Notes: generated by a model from the letters alone, not told the origin. 64,000 nt of DNA from Actinotalea caeni (GCF_009733795.1 NZ_WNXX01000001.1:334145-398144); one strand, 5' to 3'; counted from the first letter of the stretch, positions 32,275 to 42,313 are shown. Numbers and translations: made by a program.

Positions 32275-33628
32275 GGGCCGCGCTCCGGGCGGCGCCACCC
32301 CGACGCAGCCGGGGCGCGAGGACCGCGAGCGAGCGGCGCACGGAACCCCGGCGGGCCGCGAGCGCCTCGCGGGCACCGGGCTCGGTGCGCGCGAACGACA
32401 GCAGCACGCCGAGGGCGATCAGCGTCGTGATGAGGGAGGAGCCACCGGCCGACACGAGCGGCAGCGGCACGCCGATGACCGGCAGCAGCCCGATGACCAC
32501 GCCGATGTTGACGAACGCCTGCCCGATCACCCAGGCGCCGATCGCCGCCGTCGTGATCTTGGCGAACGGGTCGGTGTGACGGCGCACGACACGGGTGATC
32601 CCGATGGCGAGCGCGACGAAGAGGAGGATGACGAGCAGCGTGCCGAGCAGCCCGAGCTCCTCGCCGATGATCGCGAAGATGTAGTCGTCCTGCGCCGCGG
32701 GCAGCCCGCGCCACTTGATGCGGGAGGCGCCCAGCCCGACGCCGGAGATCCCTCCGGACCCGAGCGCGTCGATCGCCAGCTGCGGCTGGAAGTCGTCGAC
32801 AGCCGTCGCGGTCGAGCCGTCCGAGAGGTTGAGGAACTGCATGACGCGCGCGCGCCGGTTCTCGGAGGAGAACACGAGGAAGCCCGCCGCGGCCGCGGCG
32901 AAGGAGCCGAGCAGGACGAACAGCGAGGCCGGCACCCCCGCGACCCACAGCGCGCCCGCGACCAGCGCCATGATGATGAGCCCGGTGCCGAGGTCGTGGC
33001 CGCGCAGCACCAGCCCGAGGAAGCCGCCGGCGACCAGCACGCCCGGCACGAGCGCGTGGCGCCACTGGCGCAGCAGCTCGCCCTTGGTCGCGAGCACGGC
33101 TCCGAGCCAGACCGCCAGGCCGAGCTTGGCGAACTCCGACGGCTGGAAGGTGCCGATGCCGGGCAGCTGGACCCAGTTGGTGTTGCCGCCGACCCGGATC
33201 GCCAGCGGCGTGAACAGCAGCGCCTGCAGCGCCGCGGCGCCGGCGAGGGCGACCCACGCGAGACGCCGGTACCACTCCGGCCGGAACCGTGAGGCGACGA
33301 CGGCCAGCGGCACGCCGATCGCGGCGAACGTCAGCTGGTCGAGGAAGTCGCGGAACGGCGTCGGACCGCCTGGGCTGCTCGCCGTCTTGTTGAGCGAGTC
33401 GACCATCGAGGCCGACAGCACCATCACGAGCCCGATCGCGAGCAGCAGCACCACGGCGCCGCCGACGAGGTAGTAGCTCGTGGTCGGCGACGCCCACACG
33501 GCGGTGCGCCACTGCGCGAACGCCGACGGCGCCTGCGTCCCGCGCGGGCGCGAGGTGCCACGCCGCTGCGTCGCTCGCCCCGGCCGGGCCGTGGTCCGCT
33601 TGCGCGTGGCCAGCCCGACGGCGCTCAT
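32267..33628 (-). CDS. ftsW: Septal SEDS glycosyltransferase FtsW
   Basis: A 453-residue polytopic SEDS-family peptidoglycan polymerase that works with FtsI at the septum. Conserved features are LPGIGTFQPSEFAKLGL, LRGHDLGTGLII, RIKWRGLPAAQDDYIFAI and GVPLPLVSAGGSSLI. The cytosolic N-terminal about 50 residues are Arg/Thr-rich. ATG at 33628 overlaps the murD stop as ATGA. Confidence 0.97.
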   Translation of the reverse strand: MSAVGLATRKRTTARPGRATQRRGTSRPRGTQAPSAFAQWRTAVWASPTTSYYLVGGAVVLLLAIGLVMVLSASMVDSLNKTASSPGGPTPFRDFLDQLTFAAIGVPLAVVASRFRPEWYRRLAWVALAGAAALQALLFTPLAIRVGGNTNWVQLPGIGTFQPSEFAKLGLAVWLGAVLATKGELLRQWRHALVPGVLVAGGFLGLVLRGHDLGTGLIIMALVAGALWVAGVPASLFVLLGSFAAAAAGFLVFSSENRRARVMQFLNLSDGSTATAVDDFQPQLAIDALGSGGISGVGLGASRIKWRGLPAAQDDYIFAIIGEELGLLGTLLVILLFVALAIGITRVVRRHTDPFAKITTAAIGAWVIGQAFVNIGVVIGLLPVIGVPLPLVSAGGSSLITTLIALGVLLSFARTEPGAREALAARRGSVRRSLAVLAPRLRRGGAARSAARG

Positions 33629-35106
33629 GCCTGCGCCGCCAGCGCCCGGACGGCCTCGGCGAACGCCTCGCCGCGGTGCGCGTAGGAGTCGAACTGATCC
33701 ATGGACGCGCACGCCGGTGCGAGCAGCACGACGTCGCCCGGCGTGGCCAGGCGCGCTGCTGCGGAGACGGCGGCGGTCATCACCTCATGCTCACCCGGGT
33801 CGATGCGCGTTCGCGGGATCTCGGGGGCGTGTCGGGCAAGCGCGTCCAGCACGGGCTGCTGGTCGACCCCGATGACGACGACGCCCCGCAGCCGGTCGGC
33901 CCGGTCGCGGACCAGCTCGTGCAGGCTCGCGCCCTTCGCCAGCCCGCCCGCGATCCACACCGCGCGACCGGGCGGCACCGACGCGAGCGAGGCGGCCGCC
34001 GCGTGCGCGTTGGTGGCCTTGGAGTCGTCGACGTAGTCGACGCCGTCGACGGTCGCGACGAGCTCGATGCGGTGCGGCCCGCCCCGGTAGTCGCGCAGCC
34101 CCTGCGCGACCGCCTCGGGCGCGGCACCGGCCGCGCGCGCGAGCGCCGCCGCGGCGAGCGCGTTCTCCACGAGGTGCGGCGGCACGCTGGCGCCGCTGCC
34201 CGCGGCGAGGTGCGCGAGGTCGGCCAGGTCAGCCACCACCTGGCCGTGGGTGTGCCGGTCGGTGATGAACGCCCGGTCGACGAGGTGGGACTCCACGACG
34301 CCGACCTCCGCGACGCGGGGCGCCGCCAGCGTGAACCCGACGGCCCGGGCACCCTCGACGACGTCGGCCTCCTCGACCATCCGGCGGGTCGCGCCGTCGG
34401 CCACGTTGTAGACGCACGCCACCCGGGTGTGCTCGTACACGCGAGCCTTGTCCGCCCGGTAGCCCTCGGGACCACCGTGCCAGTCGAGGTGGTCGTCGGT
34501 GATGTTGAGGCACGCGCTCGCCAGCGGCGAGGGCGAGCGGGTGAAGTGCAGCTGGAAGCTCGACAGCTCGACCGCGAGACCGTCGAGCGGGCGACCGCCG
34601 GCGCGCGCGTCGAGCACCGTCGTCGAGATCGGGGTGCCGACGTTGCCGACCGCCGGGGCGTGCCAGCCGGCCGCCGCGAGCACCGACGCCAGCATGCCGA
34701 CCGTCGTCGTCTTGCCGTTGGTGCCGGTGAGCGTCAGCCAGCGCGTGCTCGGCCGGTCGATCCGCCACGCGAGCTCGACCTCGCTCCAGACGTCGACGCC
34801 GGCGCGCGCCGCGGACGCGAGCACCGGGTTCGCGGGCGGCACCCCGGGCGAGGCGACCAGCAGGCCAGGGTCGGTCGCGGCGACCAGCTCTGCCAGCCGG
34901 TGCGGGTCGCGGTCGGCGACGACCGCGACACCCGCGGGCAGGTCGGCGCGCTCGGCCTCCTCGGCGTCGGGCACCGCGACCGTGACGCGCGCACCGACCT
35001 CGTGCAGCACCGCCGTGGCGGCGCGGCCGCTCGCGCCCAGCCCGACGACGACGGCGCGCGCAGCGCGCAGCGCGTCGATGTCCTGCACCGTGCCCGCCCC
35101 GGCCAC
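33625..35106 (-). CDS. murD: UDP-N-acetylmuramoylalanine--D-glutamate ligase
   Basis: Adds D-glutamate to UDP-MurNAc-L-Ala. The 493-residue ligase has an N-terminal Rossmann domain (VVVGLGASGRA), a central ATPase domain with LTGTNGKTTTVGML (about 115) and NITDDHLDWHG, and the C-terminal KATNAHAA block. The GTG at 35106 shares one base with the mraY stop (TAGTGG), indicating coupling. Confidence 0.97.
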   Translation of the reverse strand: MAGAGTVQDIDALRAARAVVVGLGASGRAATAVLHEVGARVTVAVPDAEEAERADLPAGVAVVADRDPHRLAELVAATDPGLLVASPGVPPANPVLASAARAGVDVWSEVELAWRIDRPSTRWLTLTGTNGKTTTVGMLASVLAAAGWHAPAVGNVGTPISTTVLDARAGGRPLDGLAVELSSFQLHFTRSPSPLASACLNITDDHLDWHGGPEGYRADKARVYEHTRVACVYNVADGATRRMVEEADVVEGARAVGFTLAAPRVAEVGVVESHLVDRAFITDRHTHGQVVADLADLAHLAAGSGASVPPHLVENALAAAALARAAGAAPEAVAQGLRDYRGGPHRIELVATVDGVDYVDDSKATNAHAAAASLASVPPGRAVWIAGGLAKGASLHELVRDRADRLRGVVVIGVDQQPVLDALARHAPEIPRTRIDPGEHEVMTAAVSAAARLATPGDVVLLAPACASMDQFDSYAHRGEAFAEAVRALAAQA

Positions 35107-36191
35107 TACCGCGGGATCCACTCGGCGTAGAAGATCGCGAGGCCGGTCGCGACGAACAGCACGGCGACGATCCAGAACCGCACGACGATCGTGACCTCGC
35201 CCCACCCCATCAGCTCGAAGTGGTGGTGCAGCGGTGCCATCTTGAACACCCGCTTGCCGGTCATCTTGAACCACCCGATCTGGATGACGTCGGAGAGGAT
35301 GACCAGCACGAACATCCCGCCGATGATCGCGCCGAGGATCTCGGTGCGGGTGAGGATCGTCAGCCCGGCCAGCGCGCCGCCGAGCGCGAGAGAGCCCGTG
35401 TCGCCCATGAAGATCTTGGCGGGCGAGGTGTTCCACCAGAGGAACCCGACGCAGGCGCCCACGATCGCGGCGGCGGCGATCGAGAGGTCCTGAGGGTCGC
35501 GCACCTCGTAACAGCTCGACAGCGCCTGGCTCAGCACCTGGCAGCTCTGGTTCGCCTGCCAGATCGTGAGGATGACGTAGGCGCCGAACACCAGCGCCGA
35601 CAGCCCGGTGGCCAGGCCGTCCAGGCCGTCGGCGAGGTTGACGGCGTTCGACCACGCCGTGATGAGGAAGTTCGACCAGATGACGAACAGGACGAGACCG
35701 ACGGTCGCGCCCGCGAACGCCAGGTCGAGCCCGAGGTCGCGGATGAACGAGATGTGGGTGCTGGCCGGGGTGCGGAACCGCTCGTTGGGGAACTGCAGAG
35801 CCAGCACCGAGAACGTGATGCCGACGGCACCCTGCCCGATGATCTTCCACATCGGCGAGAGCCCGAGCGAGCGCTGCCGGCTGATCTTCGTGAAGTCGTC
35901 GAGGAACCCGATCAGCCCCAGGCCGACCATGAGGAACAGCAGCAGCACGCCCGAGGCGTTGGGGCTGCGGCCGGCCACGACGTAGGCGACCGCGTAGCCG
36001 AGCACGGTCGCGCCGATGATGACGACACCGCCCATCGTGGGCGTGCCGCGCTTGGTGAGGTGCGCCGTCGGGCCGTCCTGCCGGATGAACTGGCCGTAGT
36101 TGCGGCGCACGAGGAACCGGATGAACAGCGGCGTGCCCAGCAGCGAGACGAGCAGCGCGACGGCGCCGGAGACGATGACGGAGATGATCAT
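35106..36191 (-). CDS. mraY: Phospho-N-acetylmuramoyl-pentapeptide transferase
   Basis: Transfers phospho-MurNAc-pentapeptide to undecaprenyl phosphate to form lipid I. The 361-residue protein has about ten membrane helices and the family motifs [16 protein letters not shown] (catalytic aspartates), [13 protein letters not shown] and [14 protein letters not shown]. It overlaps murF by four bases. Confidence 0.98.
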   Translation of the reverse strand: MIISVIVSGAVALLVSLLGTPLFIRFLVRRNYGQFIRQDGPTAHLTKRGTPTMGGVVIIGATVLGYAVAYVVAGRSPNASGVLLLFLMVGLGLIGFLDDFTKISRQRSLGLSPMWKIIGQGAVGITFSVLALQFPNERFRTPASTHISFIRDLGLDLAFAGATVGLVLFVIWSNFLITAWSNAVNLADGLDGLATGLSALVFGAYVILTIWQANQSCQVLSQALSSCYEVRDPQDLSIAAAAIVGACVGFLWWNTSPAKIFMGDTGSLALGGALAGLTILTRTEILGAIIGGMFVLVILSDVIQIGWFKMTGKRVFKMAPLHHHFELMGWGEVTIVVRFWIVAVLFVATGLAIFYAEWIPR

Positions 36192-37603
36192 GGCGTGGCG
36201 GCTCCCAGCGCTCCCGTGGCGAGCGCGTCGCCGATCCTGGACAGGCCGACACCGTTGGAGGCCTTGACGAGCACGACGTCACCGGGCCGCAGCAGCCCGC
36301 GCAGGAGCTGCTCGGCCTCGTCGACGTCGGCGGCGTGGTGCCCGCCGCTGCCGCCCGCGACGGCGGCTGCGAGCAGCGGCGCGGTGCCCGCACCGACGGC
36401 GACGACCTCCTCGATGCCGAGCTCGGCGGCGTAGGCACCGATCTCGGCGTGCTCGCGGCCGCTGTCCGGACCGAGGTCGAGCATCTCTCCCAGCACGGCG
36501 ACTGCGCGGCGCTCGCCCGCGGTCATCGCGGCGAGGGCGCGCAGCCCGGCGCGCATCGAGGTCGGGTTGGCGTTGTAGGCGTCGTCGACGACGCGGATCC
36601 CGTCGGCGCTGTCGGTCACCTGCATGCGGTGCGGGCTGATCGGGGCCGCGGCCGCGAGCTCCTCGACGACGTGGGCCAGCGGCAGCCCGAGGTGCAGCGC
36701 GACGGTGGCGGCCGCCAGTGCGTTGGTCACGTGGTGCTCGCCCGCGAGCCCGAGCCGCACCGGGAGCCGCTCCTCGCCCGCGGCCAGCACGAACCGGGCG
36801 TGGCCCTCGTCGTCGACCGTGACGTCGAGCGCACGCACGTCGGCGTCACCCGACCGGCCGAACGTCGTCACGCGCGGTGCGAGCGGCGCCATCGCGCTCA
36901 CGCGCGGGTCGTCGGCGTTGAGCACCGCGACGCCGTCGCGGCGCAGCCCCTGCACCAGCTCGGCCTTGGCGCGCGCCACTCCGTCGATCGAGCCGAAGCC
37001 GCCGAGGTGGGCGTGCCCGACGATCAGCTCGACCGCGACGTCGGGCGGCGCGACCGAGGTGAGGAACGTGAGGTTGCCGGGGGCGTCGGCGCCCATCTCG
37101 AGCACCAGCACGCGGGTGCGCTCGTCGGCGCGCAGCACCGTCAGCGGCAGGCCGATCTCGTTGTTGAACGAGGCCACCGGCGCCACGACGGGGCCCAGCG
37201 GCGTGAGGAGCACCGAGAGCAGGTCCTTGGTGCTGGTCTTGCCGACCGAGCCGGTGATGCCGACCACGACGACGTCGTCGGCGGCGCGCAGGCGTGCGAG
37301 GACCTCGCGCGCGAGGTCGGCCAGGCCGGCGGCGGTGTCGGGCACCTGCACGCACGGCAGCGGCGGGTCGTCGACCTCGCGCGAGACCAGGGCGGCCACG
37401 GCGCCCGCGCGTGCGGCGGCGTCCAGGTAGTCGTGACCGTCGTGGTGCTCGCCCGGGAGCGCGACGAACAGGCAGCCGGGCGCGACCGCGCGCGAGTCGA
37501 TCTCGACCGACGTCACGACGGCGGCGGAGCCCGGCTCCGCCACTCCACCGCCGAGCGTGCCTGCGGTGATCGCGGCGACCTCGGCCAGGGTGATCGGGAT
37601 CAT
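36188..37603 (-). CDS. murF: UDP-N-acetylmuramoyl-tripeptide--D-alanyl-D-alanine ligase
   Basis: Completes the cytoplasmic pentapeptide precursor by adding D-Ala-D-Ala. The 471-residue protein has the N-terminal UDP-binding domain ([18 protein letters not shown]), the ATP site [16 protein letters not shown] (about 114), [11 protein letters not shown], and the C-terminal [13 protein letters not shown] motif. ATGA overlaps join it to the MurE-like gene and to mraY. Confidence 0.98.
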   Translation of the reverse strand: MIPITLAEVAAITAGTLGGGVAEPGSAAVVTSVEIDSRAVAPGCLFVALPGEHHDGHDYLDAAARAGAVAALVSREVDDPPLPCVQVPDTAAGLADLAREVLARLRAADDVVVVGITGSVGKTSTKDLLSVLLTPLGPVVAPVASFNNEIGLPLTVLRADERTRVLVLEMGADAPGNLTFLTSVAPPDVAVELIVGHAHLGGFGSIDGVARAKAELVQGLRRDGVAVLNADDPRVSAMAPLAPRVTTFGRSGDADVRALDVTVDDEGHARFVLAAGEERLPVRLGLAGEHHVTNALAAATVALHLGLPLAHVVEELAAAAPISPHRMQVTDSADGIRVVDDAYNANPTSMRAGLRALAAMTAGERRAVAVLGEMLDLGPDSGREHAEIGAYAAELGIEEVVAVGAGTAPLLAAAVAGGSGGHHAADVDEAEQLLRGLLRPGDVVLVKASNGVGLSRIGDALATGALGAATP

Positions 37604-38784
37604 GACGTCGCGGGCGCGGCGCCTCGCTGCGCGATGCCGGCCCGCACCTCCTCACGATCGTCGAGGTGCCCCTGCACCTCCCCCGTCTGCAGCCTCGTCA
37701 GGTGGCCGCGGCCGGCGACGAGCACGGTGTCCTGGGGCGCCGCGAGCGCGACGGTGCCGCGGATCGCCGCGGCGCGCGGAGCGACCTCGCTGACCGTGGC
37801 GGCGCCGGCCTCGCGCGCGGCGGCGAGCACGTCGGCGCGGATCGCCGCGGGGTCGTCGGCGGGGCCGTGGTCGTCGTCGGTCACGACGACGACGTCGGCA
37901 CCTGCGGCCGCGCGGCCGATCGCCCGACGCTCCTCGGGGGTGTGGTCGCCGCGTGCGCCGACGACGACGTAGAGGCGGCCCTTGGTCGAGCGGCGCAGCT
38001 GGGTGACCACGCGCTCCAGGCGCTGCGGCACGTAGGCGATGTCGACGATGCAGCGCGGCCGGTCCGCCACGCGCTCGACGCGGCCCGGGACCGCCGGGCG
38101 CAGACCGCGCGGCAGCACGCGCGGGATCGTCGCGCCGCTCACCCCCAGCTCCATGACCGCCACCAGCGCGAGCGCCGCGTAGCCGACCGAGAAGCGAGTC
38201 GGGATCCGCAGCGACGTCGACACGCTGCGACCGCTGCGGTGCGTCACGGTGAAGTCGATGTGGTCCGGCCGGCTCGCGTTGACGCTGGCGAGCCAGTCGG
38301 TGTCGGGCCCCCGCAGGTGGGTGCCGACGGTGATCGCGCCGGGCACGCGCGCGGCCATCTCGACGCCGCTGTGGTCGTCGGCGAGCACGAGCGCACGGTC
38401 GGCCGAGCGCAGCAGCGCCTCGGCGGCGGCCAGGCGCTCGTCGCGGTGCTCGCCCTCGATCCCCTCGTCGAGGTAGGTGAGCATCGCGACGTCGAGGTGC
38501 GGCACGTCCGTGCGCTCCAGATCGACCCAGCGCAGCTCGAGGATCGTGTCGTCGACGCCCGCCTGCTCGGCACGCGCGACCAGCGCCGCGACGTCGAGCG
38601 CGGCGGCGTCCTCGACGGGGGCGCGCTCCGCCCCGACCTTGAGCTCGACCGTGCTGTACAGCGCGGTGCTGCGACCGAGGGCGGACAGCACGTGCTCCAG
38701 CAGGTAGCACGTCGTCGCCTTGCCGGTGCTGCCGACGACGGCGTACGTGCGCCTGGAGTCCTCGGCGCCGGCCTCGATCGTCAT
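37600..38784 (-). CDS. Short MurE-like Mur ligase in the murE position
   Basis: A 394-residue protein where the dcw cluster normally has murE (about 500 residues). It starts almost at the ATP site (GSTGKATT, residues 18-25), so the N-terminal domain that binds UDP-MurNAc is missing. Central and C-terminal domains are recognisably MurE-like, ending VLVAGRGHLTRLQTGEVQG and DDRE. Key motifs differ: P-loop Thr is Ala (GKA for GKT), the amino-acid specificity motif DNPR or similar is DDHG (304-307), GKGHE is GRGHL (357-362), and DYAHTPD is DIAYVPQ (248-254). No upstream frame supplies the missing domain. It may be a diverged ligase (possibly for ornithine), or a regulator; a full-length MurE may lie elsewhere. 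Confidence 0.8.
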   Translation of the reverse strand: MTIEAGAEDSRRTYAVVGSTGKATTCYLLEHVLSALGRSTALYSTVELKVGAERAPVEDAAALDVAALVARAEQAGVDDTILELRWVDLERTDVPHLDVAMLTYLDEGIEGEHRDERLAAAEALLRSADRALVLADDHSGVEMAARVPGAITVGTHLRGPDTDWLASVNASRPDHIDFTVTHRSGRSVSTSLRIPTRFSVGYAALALVAVMELGVSGATIPRVLPRGLRPAVPGRVERVADRPRCIVDIAYVPQRLERVVTQLRRSTKGRLYVVVGARGDHTPEERRAIGRAAAGADVVVVTDDDHGPADDPAAIRADVLAAAREAGAATVSEVAPRAAAIRGTVALAAPQDTVLVAGRGHLTRLQTGEVQGHLDDREEVRAGIAQRGAAPATS

Positions 38785-38846
38785 GGTCGCGAATCTACCC
38801 GTTCAGGTCCTGGCCCCGGCGCAGCCGTGGCTCCCTCGAGCATCGG

Positions 38847-40763
38847 TCAGCCGTCGGCGCCCGACGGCGTCAGCGGGTACGGCGAGGCGGGCTCGTCCGA
38901 CGGCCGCACCCCGAGGTCCGGCAGCGCGAACGCCGCGACGTCGCGGAACACCGGCGCCGCGACGGTGCCGCCGAAGAAGCCCGACGTCGGCTTGTAGACG
39001 ACGACGGCGATCGTGAGCTCGGGGTCGTCGGCGGGCACCAGACCCACGAACGAGGCGGTCGTCGCGCTGATGCCGCCCGCGCCGTCCGCGGTCTGGGCGG
39101 TACCGGTCTTGCCGGCCACCCGGTAGCCCTCGACCGCGGCGTGGGTGCCGGTGCCGCCCTCGTCGGTCACCGACTCCAGCATCCGGATCATCTGGGCGCT
39201 GGTCTCCGGCGAGAGCACCTGGTCGGGCTCGGGTGCGGGCGCCTCCTCGAAGACGCCGTCGCACGACCAGCCGTCGACCAGGCGCGGGTCGAGGTGCATG
39301 CCCTGGTTGCCGATGGTCGAGAACACCCCGGCGTTCTGGAGCAGCGACACCGCCACGCCCTGGCCGAACATCGTCGTGTAGCGCTGGCGGCCGTCCCACG
39401 ACTCGTACGGGTGCAGCTGGCCGGGCGTGTCACCGGTCAGCCCGATGCCCGACGGCCGGCCCCAGCCGAGCCGCTGCATGTAGGAGTAGCGGGTCTCGTC
39501 GGTCATCAACCTGCCGATGTTGATCGTGCCGGTGTTGGCCGACTCGGCGAGGACCCCGGTCGTCGTCAGCACCTGGTCGGGATGCTCGGAGTGGTCGTGG
39601 AAGCGCTGACCGTCGACCGTCATCGCGTAGGGGTCGTCGATCGGCGTGAGCGGCGTGACGTGCCCCTCCTCCATCGCGGCCGCGACCGTGAGCACCTTCC
39701 CCGTCGAGCCGGGCTCGTAGATCGCCTGGTACGACGGCGCGAGCACCGCGTTGCTGGACGAGTAGCGGTCGATCGGCGGCTTGTTCGGGTCGTAGCTGTT
39801 GGAGTCCGCGAGCGCCAGCACCCGGCCGGTCTTGGTCTCGATCACCGCGACCGCGCCCCACTCGGCGCCGTACTTCTTCACGGTCTCGTCGATGACCTGC
39901 TGCGTCATGTACTGGATGTCGAGGTCGAGCGTGAGCACGATGTCGCAGCCGGGCCGCGCCGGCACCTGCGACTGGCTGCCGGTGGGGATGAGCTGTCCCG
40001 CCGAGCCCAGCTCGTAGCTCTGGGCGCCGTCGGTGCCGGCCAGCAGAGCCTGGTAGGCCTCCTCGACGCCGACGATGCCCTCGCCCTTGCTGTTCACCCA
40101 GCCCAGCACGGTGCCCGCGACGTTCCCGTTGGGGTAGGTGCGGGTGTTGTTCTCCTCCACGGTGAAGCCCGGGATCCGCAGCTCGGCCACCTGCTGGCGG
40201 ACCTCCGGCGTCACCTGCCGGGCGAGCACGTGGTAGCGCCGGCCGCGCGGCTCCTCGGGGTCGCCGACGAGCTCGGCGCCGAGCACGTTCGGGTCGCGGC
40301 CGAGGATCGGGGCGAGCTGCTGGGCGAGGGCGGCCGCACCGCGGCCGATCACCTCGCCGTCCTCGTCCTTGAGCGTGTAGGTCGGCACCTGCTCGAGGTC
40401 GAGGATGAGGTCGTAGGTGGTGACCGAGGTCGCGAGCACCTCGCCGTCGGCGTCGAGGATGTCGCCGCGCGGGGCGACCAGCACGCTCGTGAAGCTGCGC
40501 GCCTGCGCCGCGGCCTGCGCGATCGTCGGCCCGGCGATCGCCTGCACGTACACGAGCCGGCCGGCGAACAGCGTCGCGATCGCGCAGACGATCGCGAGCA
40601 CGACCGCCTGCCGGCGCTCGGCGCGCGGCGGGGTCGGCCGTGCGGCGGGCCGCCTGCTGCGCACCGACGAGCGACCGCGCGTCGTGGTGCGCGTCCCGGT
40701 GCGCGGCGTCGCGCGCCCGGTGCCGCGGGCGGTCCCGGTCCCCCTCGTTCCCCTGCTGCTCAT
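38847..40763 (-). CDS. ftsI: Septal transpeptidase FtsI / PBP3
   Basis: Class B penicillin-binding protein that cross-links septal peptidoglycan. The 638-residue product has an Arg/Thr-rich cytosolic N terminus, one membrane helix (VVLAIVCAIATLFAGRLVYV), a PBP dimerisation domain, and the transpeptidase domain with SxxK as EPGSTGKVLT (about 350), SxN as ESANTGT (about 407) and KTG as AGKTGTAQ (about 550). The ATG at 40763 is used because GGGGAG stands directly before it; an ATG 10 codons earlier would overlap ftsL. It lies 13 bases after ftsL. Confidence 0.97.
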   Translation of the reverse strand: MSSRGTRGTGTARGTGRATPRTGTRTTTRGRSSVRSRRPAARPTPPRAERRQAVVLAIVCAIATLFAGRLVYVQAIAGPTIAQAAAQARSFTSVLVAPRGDILDADGEVLATSVTTYDLILDLEQVPTYTLKDEDGEVIGRGAAALAQQLAPILGRDPNVLGAELVGDPEEPRGRRYHVLARQVTPEVRQQVAELRIPGFTVEENNTRTYPNGNVAGTVLGWVNSKGEGIVGVEEAYQALLAGTDGAQSYELGSAGQLIPTGSQSQVPARPGCDIVLTLDLDIQYMTQQVIDETVKKYGAEWGAVAVIETKTGRVLALADSNSYDPNKPPIDRYSSSNAVLAPSYQAIYEPGSTGKVLTVAAAMEEGHVTPLTPIDDPYAMTVDGQRFHDHSEHPDQVLTTTGVLAESANTGTINIGRLMTDETRYSYMQRLGWGRPSGIGLTGDTPGQLHPYESWDGRQRYTTMFGQGVAVSLLQNAGVFSTIGNQGMHLDPRLVDGWSCDGVFEEAPAPEPDQVLSPETSAQMIRMLESVTDEGGTGTHAAVEGYRVAGKTGTAQTADGAGGISATTASFVGLVPADDPELTIAVVVYKPTSGFFGGTVAAPVFRDVAAFALPDLGVRPSDEPASPYPLTPSGADG

Positions 40764-40776
40764 CGCTCCCCCGCGC

Positions 40777-41184
40777 TCAGCCGTCGCCCTCACCGACCAG
40801 CGCCGCCGCCGGGCCGCTGATCGTGCCGGTCTCGAGATCGATGTAGCTCAGACCCTCGGCGGGCACCATCCCCAGTCGCTGCGCCTGGTTGGCCAGCTGC
40901 GCCGGCGAGCTCAGCTGCTCGACGGTCGCGGTCAGCTGCTGCTCGCTCTCGGTGAGCCGCGCCAGCTCGACCTGGCGCTCACGCAGCACGTACGCGGTCG
41001 TCGCCATCGCGGTGTTGAGCGCGAGCGCGCCGAGCATCGCACCGCCGAGGATGCCCACGCACAGCAGCAGGAACAGCAGCCGGGACCGAGCCGGCGCGGG
41101 CGCGCGGACCAGCCGCAGCCGGGGACGCCAGCGCAGGCCGGCGTTCCCGCTCGGTCGTGGTGCGCGCAACGGCATCGCGCTCAT
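40777..41184 (-). CDS. ftsL: FtsL-like septum formation protein
   Basis: A 135-residue small bitopic protein in the ftsL position between rsmH and ftsI. It has a basic N-terminal tail, one membrane helix (about 35-60) and an extracytoplasmic coiled coil (RERQVELARLTESEQQLTATVEQLS) followed by PAQLANQAQRLGMVP, the conserved FtsL end. The ATG at 41184 overlaps the rsmH stop as ATGA. Confidence 0.88.
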   Translation of the reverse strand: MSAMPLRAPRPSGNAGLRWRPRLRLVRAPAPARSRLLFLLLCVGILGGAMLGALALNTAMATTAYVLRERQVELARLTESEQQLTATVEQLSSPAQLANQAQRLGMVPAEGLSYIDLETGTISGPAAALVGEGDG

Positions 41185-42185
41185 GCGGCCTCCTCTCGGT
41201 CGCGGACGACCTCGGCGGCGCGCAGCCGGACCGAGGCGGAACGGGGGTTGGTGGCGATCTCCTCGGGCGACGCCGTCTCGGCGCCGTGGGTGAGCAGCCG
41301 CAGGTAGGGACGGTGCTCGGGCAGCTCCACCGGGATGCCGGGCGGCGTGCGCGAGGTCGCGCCCGCTGCGAGGGCGCGCTTGACGATGCGGTCCTCCAGC
41401 GACTGGTACGACATGACGACGAGACGCCCGGCGACGCTCACCGACGCGATCGCGGCAGGCACCGCGCGGGCGAGCACCTCGAGCTCGGCGTTGACGGCGA
41501 TCCGCAGCGCCTGGAAGGTCCGCTTGGCCGGGTTGCCGCCACGCCGCCGCGCGGGTGCCGGGATCGCGTCGCGCACCAGCTCGGCGAGCTGGCCCGTGCG
41601 CACGACCGGGTCGGTGTCGCGGCGCGCCACGATCGCGGCCGCGATGCGGCCGGCGAACTTCTCCTCGCCGTAGCTGAGCAGGATCCGGCGCAGCTCGGCC
41701 TCGGGCGCCTCCGCGAGCAGCTCGGCCGCCGTCACGCCGGTGCTGGTGTCCATCCGCATGTCCAGCGGTCCGTCCTGCGCGTAGGCGAACCCGCGGCCGG
41801 CCTGGTCGAGCTGCATCGAGGACACGCCGAGATCCATGAGCACCGCCTGGGCGCGGCCGTCCGCGGTGTGCTCGGCGAGCACCTGCGGGATCTGGTCGTA
41901 GGTCGCGTGCACGGCGACGAACCGGTCGCCGTGGGCGGCGAGCCGGTCGCGCGAGCGGGCCAGCGCGTCGGGGTCGCGGTCGATCCCGATGACGCGGACC
42001 TCCGGCAGTCGTTCGAGCACGAGCTCGCTGTGCCCGCCCAGCCCCAGGGTCGCGTCCACCAGCACCGGGTGCGGCCGGTCGGCGTCGGCCGTCAGCGCAG
42101 GAGCGAGCAGCTCGAGGCAGCGCTCGGCCAGCACGGGCACGTGCACGGGCTGTGCCTCCTCGTGCGGCGTGGGCTGTGTCGGCAC
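41181..42185 (-). CDS. rsmH: 16S rRNA (cytosine-N4)-methyltransferase RsmH
   Basis: Methylates C1402 of 16S rRNA. The 334-residue protein starts conserved sequence at HVPVLAERCLELL, with the SAM motif VDATLGLGGHSELVLE, the MDLGVSSMQLDQAGRGFAY block and RTFQALRIAVNAEL. The GTG at 42185 (VPTQPTPHEEA) is chosen because AGGAAG lies seven bases upstream; the longer frame reads a C-rich non-coding leader. Confidence 0.97.
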   Translation of the reverse strand: MPTQPTPHEEAQPVHVPVLAERCLELLAPALTADADRPHPVLVDATLGLGGHSELVLERLPEVRVIGIDRDPDALARSRDRLAAHGDRFVAVHATYDQIPQVLAEHTADGRAQAVLMDLGVSSMQLDQAGRGFAYAQDGPLDMRMDTSTGVTAAELLAEAPEAELRRILLSYGEEKFAGRIAAAIVARRDTDPVVRTGQLAELVRDAIPAPARRRGGNPAKRTFQALRIAVNAELEVLARAVPAAIASVSVAGRLVVMSYQSLEDRIVKRALAAGATSRTPPGIPVELPEHRPYLRLLTHGAETASPEEIATNPRSASVRLRAAEVVRDREEAA

Positions 42186-42197
42186 GTGTCGCTTCCT

Positions 42198-42230
42198 GGT
42201 GGTGACGGGTGGTGGGTGGTGGTGGGTGGA
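42198..42230. repeat. G/T-rich tract in the mraZ-rsmH gap
   Basis: The plus strand has a run of GGT/GGGT units (about 33 bases with six GG or GGG runs), so the transcript of the minus-strand operon has an unstructured C-rich stretch just before the rsmH ribosome binding site. A G-quadruplex on the non-transcribed-product strand is possible. Confidence 0.5.
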
Positions 42231-42267
42231 GCGGTGCGGCGGGAGCCGCCGGTGCGGTGTCTGGTTG

Positions 42268-42298
42268 CTGGTCGGGAGGCCCTCCACCGCCCGACCAG
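42268..42298 (-). other. Stem-loop 2 between mraZ and rsmH
   Basis: CTGGTCGGG (42268-42276) and CCCGACCAG (42290-42298) form a perfect 9-bp stem with a 13-base loop, and GAGG/CCTC inside the loop gives an alternative pairing. It lies in the mraZ-rsmH leader, possibly a processing or attenuation site. Confidence 0.55.
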
Positions 42299-42313
42299 GA
42301 CTCCCCCCGCACT

